From: Heterodera schachtii
Taxonomy: Eukaryota > Nematoda > Chromadorea > Rhabditida > Heteroderidae
DNA length: 64,000 nt
Reading direction: 5' to 3'
Assembly (NCBI GenBank): GCA_023374025.1
Contig: SIJG01000073.1
Span: 589,909-653,908, forward strand
Under the pieces are notes generated by a model, which was not told the DNA's origin, did no database searches, and saw nothing but the letters and a program-made list of their open reading frames with translations. Made by a program: the position numbers and the translations under genes. Numbering within the stretch: position 1 is the stretch's first letter; each line of letters opens with the position of its first letter. Positions 46,272-57,344 of the stretch are shown one piece after another.

Positions 46272-47486
46272 CGACTTTTGGGGATTTGCAACTTGGGGAC
46301 CCGACATTTGGGGACCCGACATTTGGGGACCGAACGACATTTGAGCAAAAGGCACTTAGGGAAACCACCGACATTTGGCAACCCGACATTTAGGGACCCG
46401 ACATTTGGGGATTTTAATAAAACAAAAAAAAATATTTAAAAATTTAATTTTAAGCCCAAAATTGGACAAAATTACGTCTGCTTTAGCCAGAATTAATTCC
46501 ATTGCAAGAAAAAATTAAATAATATTTTAAAAATTAACTCTGTTTCCGGACTCACAGCGAGGAGGTAGCAGAATTTTGAGCCCATACTAACCACAACACA
46601 ATAGACAAATCACAATACACTTTTATGTACAGTTTACCCTTTTTCAACTTTTAATGAGTTGGACCCAACTCAATGGATAAAAATTCGAGAACGGAAGAAA
46701 ACATACCGAGAAAATGATTTGCCTATCAGAAATTTGGTTGAAGGCTTTCGCCATTGAGAACCCAAACGAAGATGAGATTCTTGGTCATCTCAGATCTTTG
46801 CATTACAGACTTATGCGCAATGATTTTCAGAATTGGGACAACCCAAATGGTGATTAATTCTGTTTTCACATCCCGTTTGCCCTTGGGAAAGGCGTTTTAA
46901 ATAAAAATTGTAAGAGGTGTACTGTACTTAAAAATGTCTTGTGGTGGTTTGTCTATTGTATTGTGGTTAGTATGGGCTCAAAATTCTGCTACCTCCTCGC
47001 GGTGAGTCCGGAAACAGAGTTAATTTTTAAAATATTATTTAATTTTTTCTTGCAATTGAATTAACTCTGGCTAAAGCAGACGTAATTTTGTCTAATTTTG
47101 GGCTTAAAATTAAATTTTTAAATAATTTTTTTTTGTTTTATTAAAATCCCCAAATGTCGGGTCCCTAAATGTCGGGTCGCCAAATGTCCGTGGTTTCCCT
47201 AAGTGCCTTTTGCTCAAATGTCGTTCGGTCCCCAAATGTCGGGTCCCCAAATGTCGGGTTTCCTAAGTGTCGGGTCCCCAAAAGTCGGATCCCCAAATGT
47301 CGGGATCCCCAAATGTCGGGTTCCCTAAGTGTCGGGTCCCCAAAAGTCGGGTCCCCAAATGTCGGGATCCCCAAAAGTCGGGTCCCCAAATGTCGGGTCC
47401 CCAAAAGTCGGGTCCCCAAATGTCGGGATCCCCAAAAGTCGGGTCCCCAAATGTCGGGTCCCCAAGTTGCAAATCCCCAAAAGTCG
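46272..47486. mobile_element. Palindromic element built on a CCCAAATGTCGGG array
   Basis: The left arm (46272-46615) and right arm (about 46945-47486) are inverted copies. Each has an outer array of 15-bp units (GACCCGACATTTGGG on the left, CCCCAAATGTCGGGT on the right, with CCCCAAAAGTCGGGT and CCCTAAGTGTCGGGT variants), then a shared 200-bp AT-rich part and a block containing TCCGGACTCACAGCGAGGAG. The right array has roughly twice as many units, so it expanded after the element formed. The loop (46616-46944) holds a short open frame. All open frames in the arms are the 15-bp unit read in different phases. The superfamily is unknown; terminal duplications are not evident. Confidence 0.75.
46720..46857 (+). 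CDS. 45-codon open frame in the loop of the palindromic element
   Basis: It reads MICLSEIWLKAFAIENPNED, then continues with EILGHLRSLHYRLMRNDFQN and ends WDNPNGD before TAA. The composition is unlike the arms or the AT-rich background, so it may be a captured gene or transposase fragment. No family was recognised and no homologous frame is seen elsewhere in the window. Confidence 0.35.
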   Translation, partial: CLSEIWLKAFAIENPNEDEILGHLRSLHYRLMRNDFQNWDNPNGD

Positions 47487-48064
47487 CACCACGGAATGAA
47501 AAAAGGGTAAAAGTTCAGATTACCCATTACCTAGAACATTGATTTTAAGTACATGCCCAATTTTGAAAGAGAATTTTTTTGACAAATCTAACAAACAAAC
47601 TTGGCATCATTCGAAACTCATAAAACTTAAACAAGTATTTGTAAGCTAGGCTAACAAATAAGCAATTACCTAATTCTGTATACAAAAAAAAATAGAAAAA
47701 AATCAGACTTATGTAATTTTTTTATTGTTTTTAATAATGCATTTTTCACTTTTTTACATCATAAGTTAATCATAAAATATATACCGGATTAAATTTTTGT
47801 TAAATAATTTATTCTCAATAAAGTTAAAGAAAATTAAATATATTAATAATACTATTTGAGTTTTTCCGTCCGAAAAAAAGTTGATTCAAATTAACGCGAA
47901 AATAAACAAAATGCCAAATAATTTTTTGTTATTGAAATGAAAGAAGGTGCAATTAAAAAAAACACAAGCGCTTTCATATGTAATTGTTTTGTTTTTGTTT
48001 TTAGTTAGTAAATTCGATTTTAATTTTTCTTTTCTGTTAATTAATAATTTATTTACTTTGTCAT

Positions 48065-49318
48065 TTTTTAACAGAAAGTAAGGAAGATTAACGAATTAGC
48101 AAAGGAAAAGAGAGAGGGAGAAAAGCGAATAATGAAGAGAGAGAGAGATAAATGAGTAAGAGAATGAGGTGAGGAGAGAAGAGAAGAAAAGAGAGAGAGA
48201 GAAGGGAGAAGAAAAGAGAGAGAGAGACGAGAGAGAAAGAAAGGAAAGAGGGAGAAACAAATAGAGAGAGAGAGACGAGAGAGAAAGAAGGGAAAGAGGG
48301 AGAAAAAATAAAGTGAGTGAGAGAAGAGAGAGTGAGGTGAGGATGAAGTAAAGAAATAGAGAGAAAAGAGAGAAAAGGGAAAGAGAGTGAGAGAGAGAGT
48401 GAGAAGGAGAGAGAAAGCGAGTGAGAGATAGAATAGGAGAGAGAGAGAGAGTGAGGAGAGGAGAGAATAAAAATGTATAAAGAGAGTGAGCAGAGAAGGG
48501 AATAGAAGAGAGAGAAGAGAAGGGAGAGAGAGAAGCGAAGAAAGGAGAGAAAAAGAGGTGAGGAAAAAGAGAGAAGAGAGTGAGGAGAGAAGGGAAGAGG
48601 GGAAGAGACAGAGAAAGTGAGGAAGATTAACGTATTAGCAAAGGAAAAGAGAGAGGGAGAAAAGAGAAGAGAGAGAGAGAGAAAGAAAGCGAGTGAGAGA
48701 TAGAATAGGAGAAAGAGGAATAGAAAGAGAGTAAAGAATAAACGAAAGGATAAAGAGAGAGAGAGAGAGTAAGGAGAAGACAAAAGAGTGTGAGGACGAG
48801 AGAAGAGATGGAAGGAGAGAGAGAGGAGACTAGAGAATAAAAGAAAGAATAGAGAGGAAGAGAGAGTAAGGAGAAGGACAAAATAGAGTATGAAAAGGAG
48901 AGAAGAGAGGAAATGAGAGAGAGAGAGGTGAGAGAAGAGGAAAGGAGAGAGAGAGAGTGAGGAGATGAGTGCACAAACGAAATGATAGAGCGAGAGTGAG
49001 GGAATAAAAAAATATTAAAGTGAGAGAGCAATATAGAGACAAAAGGGGGGAGAGAGACTGAGGAGAAAAGAGAGGAAAAGATTGAGAGAGAGAGGAGGAG
49101 AGAAGAGCGGAAAAGGGAGTGAGAGAGAGAGAGAGGGGAGTAGAGAGAGAGAGGAAAGAAGGTAGATAGAGGAGATAAGGGGAGAGAATAAAAACGGTTA
49201 AAGTGAGAGAGCAAGAGAGAGAGAGAGAGAGGGAAAAGGAGGGAGAGAGAATGAGGAGAAAAGAGATGTAAGCGAGAGTGAGGACAGGATAGGAGGGAGA
49301 GAGAGAGAGAGGAGAGAT
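48065..49318 (+). repeat. 1.25-kb polypurine tract with internal higher-order repeats
   Basis: The plus strand is nearly all A and G (GAGAGAGA, GAAAAGAG, GAGGAGAG) for about 1250 bases. It is not a simple dinucleotide: a 50-bp block beginning AGGAAGATTAACG at about 48081 recurs at about 48620, implying segmental duplication inside the tract. Minus-strand open frames (for example 48088-48783 and 48627-49214), rich in Ser, Leu and Phe, are artefacts of the pyrimidine strand. Confidence 0.9.
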
Positions 49319-49365
49319 ATAAATTATTTTCTTTAACTTTTTGAAATCATTTGAGAATAAAAACA

Positions 49366-49403
49366 GAGCGGTTGGCGCGCCGCGAAGCGGCGCCCAACCG
49401 CTC
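49366..49403. repeat. GC-rich 17-bp stem hairpin with GAA loop
   Basis: GAGCGGTTGG, a bulged C, GCGCCGC, loop GAA, GCGGCGC, CCAACCGCTC: 17 base pairs with one bulge, entirely GC-rich, in AT-rich DNA 50 bp past the polypurine tract. It is a candidate transcription-stop or structured-RNA motif or a mobile hairpin. Nothing adjacent explains it. Confidence 0.85.
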
Positions 49404-50170
49404 GTATTTATTTAATGAGTTAACTAACATCAAATTAAACTTTAAAAAAAACAAAATTACAAAATGCTTCAAAAGAATTATAATTTCATTTTTTCATATT
49501 TCAATAAATAAACAATATAATTATTTAATGAAATTTCTTTTTATTCCTTTTTCTTATGTTATCCGCCCGGTTTTATTTATGTGCTTATTTGTTTCTTTTC
49601 TTAAATAGATATGTCAATTCTTTTGCTATAATAAATTCGATTGATTTTTAAATAAAACACCACGAATAATTTTTTTTAAATTTTATTTGAATTGTTTTTT
49701 TCCTTCGTTTGTGTGTCCAAATACGTTTTAATTGGGCATTTTAATCTTACTTTCTAAAATTTAAATATTTTAATGTATGAAAAAAGATAAATTTTTTTAA
49801 ATGTATAATTAAAATTATCCCCTTTATTGTATTTTATTTGAGCTCTGAAATATGTAAGAATTTGTAGCAAAAGCATTGAGGTATTACATGCTAGGGCTTG
49901 GTCCATCTCTCTCATATTTCCATGCAATTCATTAGTATTCATATGTAAATGTTTTTACTACTTTCTTTCATAATTAACATTAAAAAAATAAATTTATTAA
50001 TGAAAAATAAAACATTAGAATAAATTTAATATTAAATTATTCATGATTTATTTGTTATATTCCAGAAGATTTATGATTTAATATTGTCATATTATTATAA
50101 TACAATCAATGATAAATAATCTTAATTTTTAGTAATCTTATGCTATTTTTATTCATTAAACCATAATAAT

Positions 50171-50851
50171 TAGGGTTCGGAATTATATGCACATAAAATC
50201 GTAAATATGCACATAAATCGTAAAATATGCGCATAAAATATGCACCAAAAATTGCAAAATATGCACATAAAAAGTAAAAAATATGCACATAAATTTTTCC
50301 AAATTGAGTGTATAATTTTTCAAAATTTCTTTAAATTCGCTAAACGCAAAGTAAAACTTTCAGAAATGACTTAAATATGGTATTGAAATCATTTTAGAAG
50401 AAAAAAACATGATACAGCTTAAATTTTACGAAAAATCAACCTGAAAAGCAAAATTTCGCTTTTTTGCATATATTGGACATAAATTAATCAATTTTTAAGA
50501 AAATTTTAATTTAGTCAATATTTTCGACAAAATTTTGCTAAAAAATGTCTTTTTTCTAAGTTTTTTCGGTCTTTAGGGGCCAAAAAGGCCAATTTGTCTG
50601 TTGGGGGCCGTTCTAATAGGGGTATTTTGAAAAAATGCCCAAATATGCACATAAAATATGTATGAAATTCCAAATATGCATAAATATGCAAATATGCACA
50701 TAAATCGCGAAATATGCACAAATATGCAAAATATGCATATGGAAGTACGGCCTAGAAGCTTCTAATCAAGCTAAAAACATGTTTTTCGTGCGTTTCAGGC
50801 CTCCCACATTCCAGGAAAAAAATATGCATGTGCATATAATTCCGAACCCTA
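50171..50851. mobile_element. hAT-like element with ATATGCACATAAA arrays, 8-bp TSD
   Basis: The ends are TAGGGTTCGGAATTATATGC and its inverse, flanked by a perfect 8-bp duplication ATAATAAT (50163-50170 and 50852-50859). Both subterminal regions are degenerate arrays of AAATATGCACATAAA. The right half holds a GGCCTAGAAGCTTCTA...GCACGAAAAAC block (complement) shared with the elements at 52963 and 58573. There is no transposase. Confidence 0.9.
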
Positions 50852-50858
50852 ATAATAA

Positions 50859-50954
50859 TACTGTACCCCAAATGATACCGTTGATAGTCTATGTGCAAGG
50901 CTTTTTAAATGCCTAATTAAAAGGAATTCTTCATCTGCTAACCCCCTTTATTAA
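50859..50954 (+). CDS. Candidate exon, unknown protein
   Basis: It lies directly right of the element's target duplication and is open for 31 codons (YCTPNDTVDSLCARLFKCLI, then KRNSSSANPLY) to TAA. It may be the right part of an exon cut by the insertion, or an internal exon ending earlier. The next island, 50973-51052, is on the same strand. Confidence 0.33.
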   Translation, partial: YCTPNDTVDSLCARLFKCLIKRNSSSANPLY

Positions 50955-50972
50955 ACATTTTTTGGTTTCAAG

Positions 50973-51052
50973 ATTTGGAAAAACTGACAAAAAGGATAAA
51001 AAATCTTTTTGAAGTCTCGCCGCAACTGTGGGTTACTAATTTAAACCCTTAG
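50973..51052 (+). CDS. Candidate terminal exon, unknown protein
   Basis: A TTTGGTTTCAAG acceptor (AG 50971-50972) leads in phase 2 into LEKLTKRIKNLFEVSPQLWV, then TNLNP and TAG at 51050-51052. The helix-like charged run suggests a real C-terminus. Together with 50859-50954 this is probably the 3' end of one plus-strand gene. Confidence 0.4.
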
Positions 51053-51266
51053 ATTAAAATAATATCAATTTAAAATTGTTATTTTAAATATTCTTTACGT
51101 ACAACTTTGTAATAATGAGCTTTAAGTATTTTTGGTTTTACTTAATATATGTTCCAAAATATTGGCTTATTTTTATTGTAAATTAACCTGATTCTATTAA
51201 GCAGTCTGTTCAATTTTATTTATTGAAATGATAATTTTATTTTAACTTTCATTGTGTAATTTATAA

Positions 51267-51494
51267 ATGGAAATGATGGATTTTTGTTATATATTTTTAT
51301 TTGCTTCTTGGCTTGTTTTTTCCATTTTATCAATTTGGAATTCTCGTTTTTGGCCAAAAAATATGCCTTATATAGGTGTCATTTTAAATTCATATGCCTT
51401 CAAATGTTTCAACTTTTTTTTTCTTATTTTTTCTTTGAATATTTTAGCTTTGTTTGTTTTGCTCATTTTAATTTTTTCAAATTTGTTTAGGTGA
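51267..51494 (+). CDS. 75-codon hydrophobic open frame, doubtful
   Basis: It starts MEMMDFCYIFLFASWLVFSI and is almost wholly hydrophobic, with at least two possible membrane helices. A second plus-strand frame is open over the same region, so this may be poly-T openness rather than coding. Confidence 0.18.
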   Translation: MEMMDFCYIFLFASWLVFSILSIWNSRFWPKNMPYIGVILNSYAFKCFNFFFLIFSLNILALFVLLILIFSNLFR

Positions 51495-51582
51495 ATATAT
51501 TTTTAATATTTTATCCCGAAAAATCAACAGCGTTGAAGCGCCGTTACCAATTACAAAAATTTTAATTAATTCGCCCATTTAG

Positions 51583-51673
51583 AAGGCCTAGTCGCACGCG
51601 CTCCCGATTTCTCCCACGCAATTTATTGAGTTTCTTCCAGTTTCTGTTGATTCAAACAATGGAAAGTATTTAA
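51583..51673 (+). CDS. Candidate terminal exon, Arg-rich
   Basis: A TTCGCCCATTTAG acceptor (ending 51582) is followed in phase 1 by RPSRTRSRFLPRNLLSFFQF and a stop at 51671-51673. Another open patch (PEKSTALKRRYQLQKF, about 51520-51565) lies just upstream. The short spacing would make the two parts of one exon or be separated by a very small intron. Confidence 0.3.
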
Positions 51674-52962
51674 TGAGTAAGTTAATAATTAAACTTTCAT
51701 ATTTCTCATTTCAATTTATTATAACTTTTATATTATTACTTTTTTTAAATATTTAAATTATCAAGAATGAGAATTTAATTTATATTAATTTTATTTGCGC
51801 TTTATACTCTGTTAAATTTTCACACACAAATATTTTATTTTTAGAAAAGATAATTATTATTTAATAATTAATTTATTAAAATCTCTCTCATTGGTTATTC
51901 CTATTAATTAATGTACCACATTTTAAGACTCTCTTCAATAATTTAAAATCATTCACTTTTTCATAAATGTTTTTGTAATTAAAAAAGTCTTTGAAACCAA
52001 TAAATTAAAAGATATAATAAATAATCTAAGCTGAAAATATAAACACGAGTAGTTCCTGGAATACATAATAACTTTTATAATATGTTTAGGAATGTTGCGA
52101 ATGTTTCGCCGGAACTGTTGATGAATATACCTTAATTAACGGATTGATTCCAGTACCAAGATCTTTATGACTTGTTTTATCATAATTGGAAAATTTGGTC
52201 TATTTCTGTTTTAAATTTTTGAATGAGAACCATTTAAATTAATTTGTCAATAAATATCTTCCATTTTTAAATACCGATTTCTATTTCATTTTATGGCAAT
52301 TAGATTATGATGTAAAAAATAATTTCATTTAACAATTTTTCTGAAAAAAAAACTCTTTTTTTTTGCGATTATATTTTTAATTTGGATTTTTAGTTTAATT
52401 ATGATTTAATAATATATGTTAAGAGATTATATTGTTAAATATGAATTATTTGTTAAATATTATTTATGTTTTTTTTCAAATTGAGTTTTTATTGAAAATT
52501 ATGTTAAGATGGGTTTGATGATAAAAACTTGAATAATATTTAGCGTTATAAATAAGAATAATCATTTTTGAAAAATTTAAAAGACAATTTATACAGAATA
52601 TTATAAATTTCATTAATTATTAGCCAGCCTTAATTTTTTTTTTAACTAATAAAAAAATTCCCTAACGAATTGTCCGAGCATAGTCGAAAGCTTAATCTTA
52701 ATTTATTCACTTTTCTATAAAAAGAAATAAAAGCAATTTTTTATTCGCTCTTTTGTTCTTTGTTAAATTAAAGAATTTTAGCATTCTTTTTTTTATTTTG
52801 AAATTATGGCTACGGACTGAAAGCGGCAAGGTGAATTTTTTAACGATTAAATAAATTGTTTTTCGACCCAGAGAAAATAAGTGTAATCTATTTTTAAAAT
52901 TTACGGTATAAATTAAGTTCGTTGAGTTATTTCTAAGCATTAGATCTTTTGTTTATAATTAT

Positions 52963-53491
52963 TAGTGCTTCCTTTTTTAGGTAAGAAAAATCGCGAAATA
53001 GGTACAAAAAACTCGAAATAGTTTTATTAAATAAGTACAAAACCCCGAAATAGGTAGAAAAATACGTAAATAAATTTTTTTTATTAATGTTTTTTTAGTA
53101 GGAAAAAGCTAACAAAGAGTGAAATTTTGGTTCTGTTTCTTTGTAAACGAATAATTTTAATATTTTTAATATTTTGACATTATTACATTGGGGATACATT
53201 TTTGAGAAAATTTTCCAATTCTTAGGGGTGTATTTGTCGCTTCTTAGGGGTATATTTTTTAATTTTATTGCATTTTTGTTATGCGTTTTTCGAAAATCCT
53301 TAAAATAGGTAACAAAAATGCCGAAATAAGTATAAAAATAGGTACCTAGGTAATAGGTAGAAAATAAGAATAGTTATTATAAAAGTCATCGTAGAAGCTA
53401 CAAACCAAGCGGAAAATGCTTTTTTCGTGCTTATCTGTGCGTATTAAGTGCGCAAAATTTTTTAAGTATTTACCTAAAAAAAGAAGCCCTA
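52963..53491. mobile_element. hAT-like element with AAATAGGTA arrays, 8-bp TSD
   Basis: The left end TAGTGCTTCCTTTTTTAGGT and the complement of the right end TAGGGCTTCTTTTTTTAGGT are near identical. They are flanked by a perfect 8-bp duplication ATAATTAT (52955-52962 and 53492-53499). The arrays consist of (CGA)AATAGGTA-AAAA(A). A block near 53393-53440 matches, on the complement, the GCACGAAAAA...GCTTCTA module of 50171-50851. Confidence 0.9.
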
Positions 53492-53534
53492 ATAATTATT
53501 AATTTGCCTCGAATGCAGAATTTGCATTAAGTAT

Positions 53535-53630
53535 ATTTATAATACAATCCACGGCTTAAGCTGCAATTCTGCTGGCCTTTACATATTGCTAGATGAGACT
53601 TGCATTTTTTTGATTTACGGTATAATCTAA
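53535..53630 (+). CDS. Candidate exon, unknown protein
   Basis: It is open for 31 codons (IYNTIHGLSCNSAGLYILLD...) to TAA at 53628-53630, in a GC-richer patch 35 bp right of the 52963 element's duplication. No strong acceptor was seen. Confidence 0.25.
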   Translation: MYNTIHGLSCNSAGLYILLDETCIFLIYGII

Positions 53631-53940
53631 AATTGTTTTTTTCTGCATATAATTGATAAATAATTATTTAACTCTTTTTTCATGTTTTTCGTTACTTTCT
53701 AACTTAAACTCACTGTATTTGATCATGTTGTTACATTTTCCATTCGGAACATTATACAATAATTATAATATTCCTTGGTCAAAATTTTCTACACTTAAAA
53801 TGTGAATTTAATAATTAGATTCTTCTTATTTTTAGAGACATTTAAATTTCTTATCTTTTTATATTTGTTAAATTACTAAAAGACCTTTTAATTTCCGTAA
53901 TTTATTTTAAGGCGCAGAATTTATCTAAGAATTTAAAACC

Positions 53941-54072
53941 TAGAACCAAAAACCGGACCCCAGGTTTTCGGTTTCTTTTTTTAACCAAAAAGCAGTTTGT
54001 TGGTTTCGTTTTTTGGCCAAAAAAGCCATTTTTTGCTTTCGGTTCGGTTAAACGAAACTTTTCACTACCCTA
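53941..54072. mobile_element. Probable hAT-like fragment with AACCGAAAC motif
   Basis: The right end reads TTCACTACCCTA, whose complement TAGGGTAGTGAA is hAT-like. The interior repeats AAACCGG, CGGTTT and GGTTTCGTTTTTTGGCC. The left end (TAGAACCAAAAACCGG) matches the right only weakly and no target duplication was found. The patch at 160-240 is similar. Confidence 0.4.
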
Positions 54073-55346
54073 GTTTGAATAATTCTTGCTGATCAAAATT
54101 CTTAATAGTCTTTTTGGAACCAAAACAAATAGAATTTACTTTTGCATACATTTGTATTCTTAAACCACCAGTGGCACACAATGAGAAAGTGAAATAGTTT
54201 TTTTCAAAAAAATTTTGATAAAATTTTTGTATTGATTAATATATTTCAATTTTTAGATTATAATATGTATTTTCATGAATTTTTGTTAAATCTTTTTTCA
54301 AATTAAAATTTAACGCACAGATTGTTTTTTTTTAAATTGAGTATGATTTAGGTCAATTTCCTAAAGTTTTAATCTTTAAATTTGTTTTTAATTTATTTAA
54401 AAATTGAATTTTTATGTTTATCATGTTTTAGTTATTCTAATTCTCCTATATCAACTACAAAACTTACTTATGTACTGGCATATTTTTCTGTGATTTATTG
54501 TTTTATTTATTTTTTAATGAATTTTTTTGAAAAAGGGTCAATTAAGCATGGTTTGTAATTTTGTGAATTTGCCTAAGTCATTTTATTATTATTTTCTAAT
54601 GATAGTGAAAAATTATTTACGCTCATTAAAGACCTCGTTACAATATGTGTTTTTAAATTATTTTTCTATCTTAGTATTTTTAATTTTGTTATCAAAAAAA
54701 ATTATTTTTATTTTTTTATTAGAATCATTTATCTTTTATTTTATGTGTAAAATGGAAACTCAGTTGTTAAAAATATTTAGTAATTTTGAAGAGAAGTTAT
54801 TATCTTTTTTAATATATGAATTACTACTAGTCTCTTAATTTATTAGACAATTATATTATAAATTTATATTATTTTTATTCTTTAAATTTAATTTTAAAGT
54901 TTTAACATAATTTTTGTCTTAAATGCTATCTTTTGAAGGCTTATTATTTTCTATTTTATAATTTTACCATCTTGATATCAATTGCAAAGGTGTTTGAGTG
55001 AATCATAATTTTAATTTTCAACAACTCTTTAGTATTACATTGAAATAACTTTCTTGAATGCTTAATTTGATGATATTTATTTAAAACTTAGTTCTTTTTT
55101 ATGATTTTTTTTCATTTTATTTTGTCCCTTCTTTAAACTATTAATTTATGTTACGATTCGTATTCTAAGTTTTCAATAAACCTTTTCAAAAAATAAATTA
55201 TTTCAAAGTTTTCACTTTTCAAGCTTATAATGAGAAATTTAGAATTGTAAGCCTTATACATAAGTTGTCGAGATCATTATAAACTTTGTCCATATATTCC
55301 GCTCAATATTAAGATACATTTTTATTTTAATGACCCAAAATTTCAG

Positions 55347-55470
55347 CATAGTTTTTTTTCGTGAAACCAGCCGCGTTGTCGTGAAAGAAATTACGGACCT
55401 GCTGTCGCTGAATATCGAAAAAATATATATAATTCCTATTATTAATTATGATGTGCCCCTTTTTAAATAA
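55347..55470 (+). CDS. Candidate terminal exon, unknown protein
   Basis: A CAAAATTTCAG acceptor (ending 55346) opens 40 codons in phase 1: IVFFRETSRVVVKEITDLLS, then LNIEKIYIIP and an AT-rich tail to TAA at 55468-55470. The first 27 codons are GC-richer than the flanks. GT at 55455 in AATTATGAT|GTGCCC could be a donor. The mixed, helix-forming peptide looks genuine. No family was recognised. Confidence 0.42.
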
Positions 55471-55800
55471 TTCTGAATTTATTTATTTAAATTTTCATTG
55501 TTAATTTTTTTTGTATTTTTAAATAATTTTTCTTAAATTTTATAATTATTTTGCTTTTTTACCGATCAATCATAATTATTCAAACTTTTAAGCTAGAAAA
55601 TAATATTAAGTTAACAAGGCGAGTGGGCTTCGGAATGCTGTGGTAAGGCAGTGGGGTTGGTTATTCATCATTCTAAGATACGGCTAGGATATTATCGTGG
55701 TTTTAATTTATGTTTTAATTAAATAATTTATTTTCATTTTTCAAAGTAATTTTTTTTATCTTTCATTACAATTACTATAATATTATATATTCTCATTATT

Positions 55801-55831
55801 TTAAAGGTTTTATTTTAAGAAAAATGGCTGG
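55801..55831 (+). CDS. Possible start exon with strong donor
   Basis: ATTTTAAG precedes AAAAATGGCTG, followed at once by GTGAGT (from 55832), a near-ideal donor. This would be a micro first coding exon (Met-Ala-). An upstream patch (about 55618-55650) ends in CTGTG|GTAAGG, also donor-like. Evidence is limited to the splice signals. Confidence 0.2.
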
Positions 55832-56279
55832 TGAGTAATTGATATGACTATTTATTTTCTTTGTCTTTGTTATTAACGGAAAGTTTTTTCTTTATTTTAT
55901 TTTATAAAATTTTATTTGAAATATTATAATGTTTCTATATTTTGGTTTTAATATTTTAATTACGTATTGAATTACACTTTTGTAACAGATATTAAGGTTA
56001 TGCCGTCGTTTAATAGTGTTATATTTTTTTTTATCAATTTCACTCAAAGGCTATTTTCAGCAACATGCGTTTAATTTTTTTTACACTAACTTAATTAAGC
56101 CAAATCATTATCGAGATAAAAATTTTTAAAAGCCAAAATTGTTGTCATGAAAATATATTAATAAATTATTAATAAGGATAAAAAATGTAACAATGAAATT
56201 TATTAATTATAAAACGACACTAAATTTTTTGACGCTCGAAAACGAAACTCAAAAAGTGAATAAAAAAGGGGACGACACG

Positions 56280-56430
56280 AAATTTCGCACATTCCTGGCC
56301 CGGCGGGCGCCCGGCAAAATTTGGAACCGGGCCATTACGCTCATTTAAACGGGCTTTTTTACCGTCTGCCCGGACCAGGTCAATTAACAAGCTCCAGCCC
56401 GTGACCGTTACTTTCAAATTCGGGCTCTAT
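56280..56430. repeat. CCCGG/CGGGC-rich repeat block
   Basis: Motifs CTGGCCCGGCGGGC, GCCCGGC, CCGGGCC, ACGGGC, GCCCGG and TCGGGCTC recur in both orientations over 150 bp in otherwise AT-rich DNA, as in the subterminal arrays of the other elements here. The right edge TTCGGGCTCTA (complement TAGAGCCCGAA) could be a hAT-like terminus. The minus-strand open frame over it is repeat-derived. Confidence 0.45.
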
Positions 56431-57266
56431 ATAGTTTGTTTTTATATTTTTTATTAAGAATTCCGCTTTGTTTATACTTAAATTAAAAATGTTTCACTTA
56501 AAGCAAATAATTGTAGTTAATTTGGTATTTATTTTATATAAATAGATTTCGAATATTTTAATGTTTAAAACTTTAAATATGTTTTAAAATAATCCTCTTC
56601 ATATTAAAAAGTCTATAAATAATCTCATTAAGGCTTAAACATTTTTAATAAATCAAAATTACATAAACCAACAATCAAAACCGATTATCTTTTTGTTAAT
56701 ATTTTCTTTTTTCTAAATGAATCAAATAATTTTATTTATTCTTTTGTTTTTATAAATCAAATTCTGTTGCTGAAACCCAAATAATGAAAATGCAAAAAAA
56801 GAAAAAATAATAATAATAAGATGGTTCCAATTTTTGGTAATTATTTGATTATGTAACAAAGAAACATCAATTGAGAATATTTTACTTGACATTATTAATA
56901 TTTTGCGTTTAAGAAATAAAATGCTTGACTTTCAATTATGTGATTCCATCGAAAAAAATAATTTCTGTTTTCAATTGTTTTTATTTATGCTTGTTTCTGT
57001 TTTTTTTTGTTTATTAAATGTTCTTTATTTCTAATGGCTAGGTATCGAAATTTGTTGTTATTGCATCTTTTTAATAAGTGTCGGATTTTTAATTTTTATT
57101 ATATGTCATTCATATGCAATTATAATTAGGTAATTTTAATTTTTTGCATTTAATATTGAAAAAACAGTAGCATAAAAATAGTACAAAATTAATAAAAAAT
57201 TTATCTTTTGTATAATTACTCATATATTTTTCCCTACTTTTAACATAAATAAATTAGATGACTTAT

Positions 57267-57344
57267 TTAGAGAAATGGGCTTCTATCGTTTTTCTCGTCG
57301 AGTTCAATAATCTCTTCTGATTCGGTTTGGAAAGGCCGGATATT
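57267..57344 (-). CDS. Candidate terminal exon, acidic C-terminus
   Basis: The minus-strand frame reads NIRPFQTESEEIIELDEKND, then RSPFL and TAA (57267-57269). The acidic run is unlike anything generated by the AT-rich background. Other frames are also open here and no strong acceptor is visible at the left edge, so the borders are uncertain. Confidence 0.32.
   Translation of the reverse strand, partial: NIRPFQTESEEIIELDEKNDRSPFL

Noticed and set aside
47165..47542. Open frames of 69-120 codons on both strands with GTRHLG / SPNVG repeats
   Set aside because: The 15-bp array unit has no stop in most frames; the frames exist on both strands and are by-products of the repeat.
48088..49214. Long minus-strand open frames of 231, 195 and 70 codons
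   Set aside because: They are the pyrimidine strand of the polypurine tract: only Ser, Leu, Phe, Pro and a few others, no domain, several frames open at once.
54527..54838. 103-codon plus-strand frame rich in F, L, I, K and Y
   Set aside because: Composition equals the AT-rich background, there is no GC-richer core and no splice signal, and a frame of this length is expected about once by chance in this much AT-rich DNA.
56220..56417. 65-codon minus-strand frame with a Gly/Arg/Pro-rich part
   Set aside because: It coincides with the CCCGG/CGGGC repeat block and has no family resemblance.
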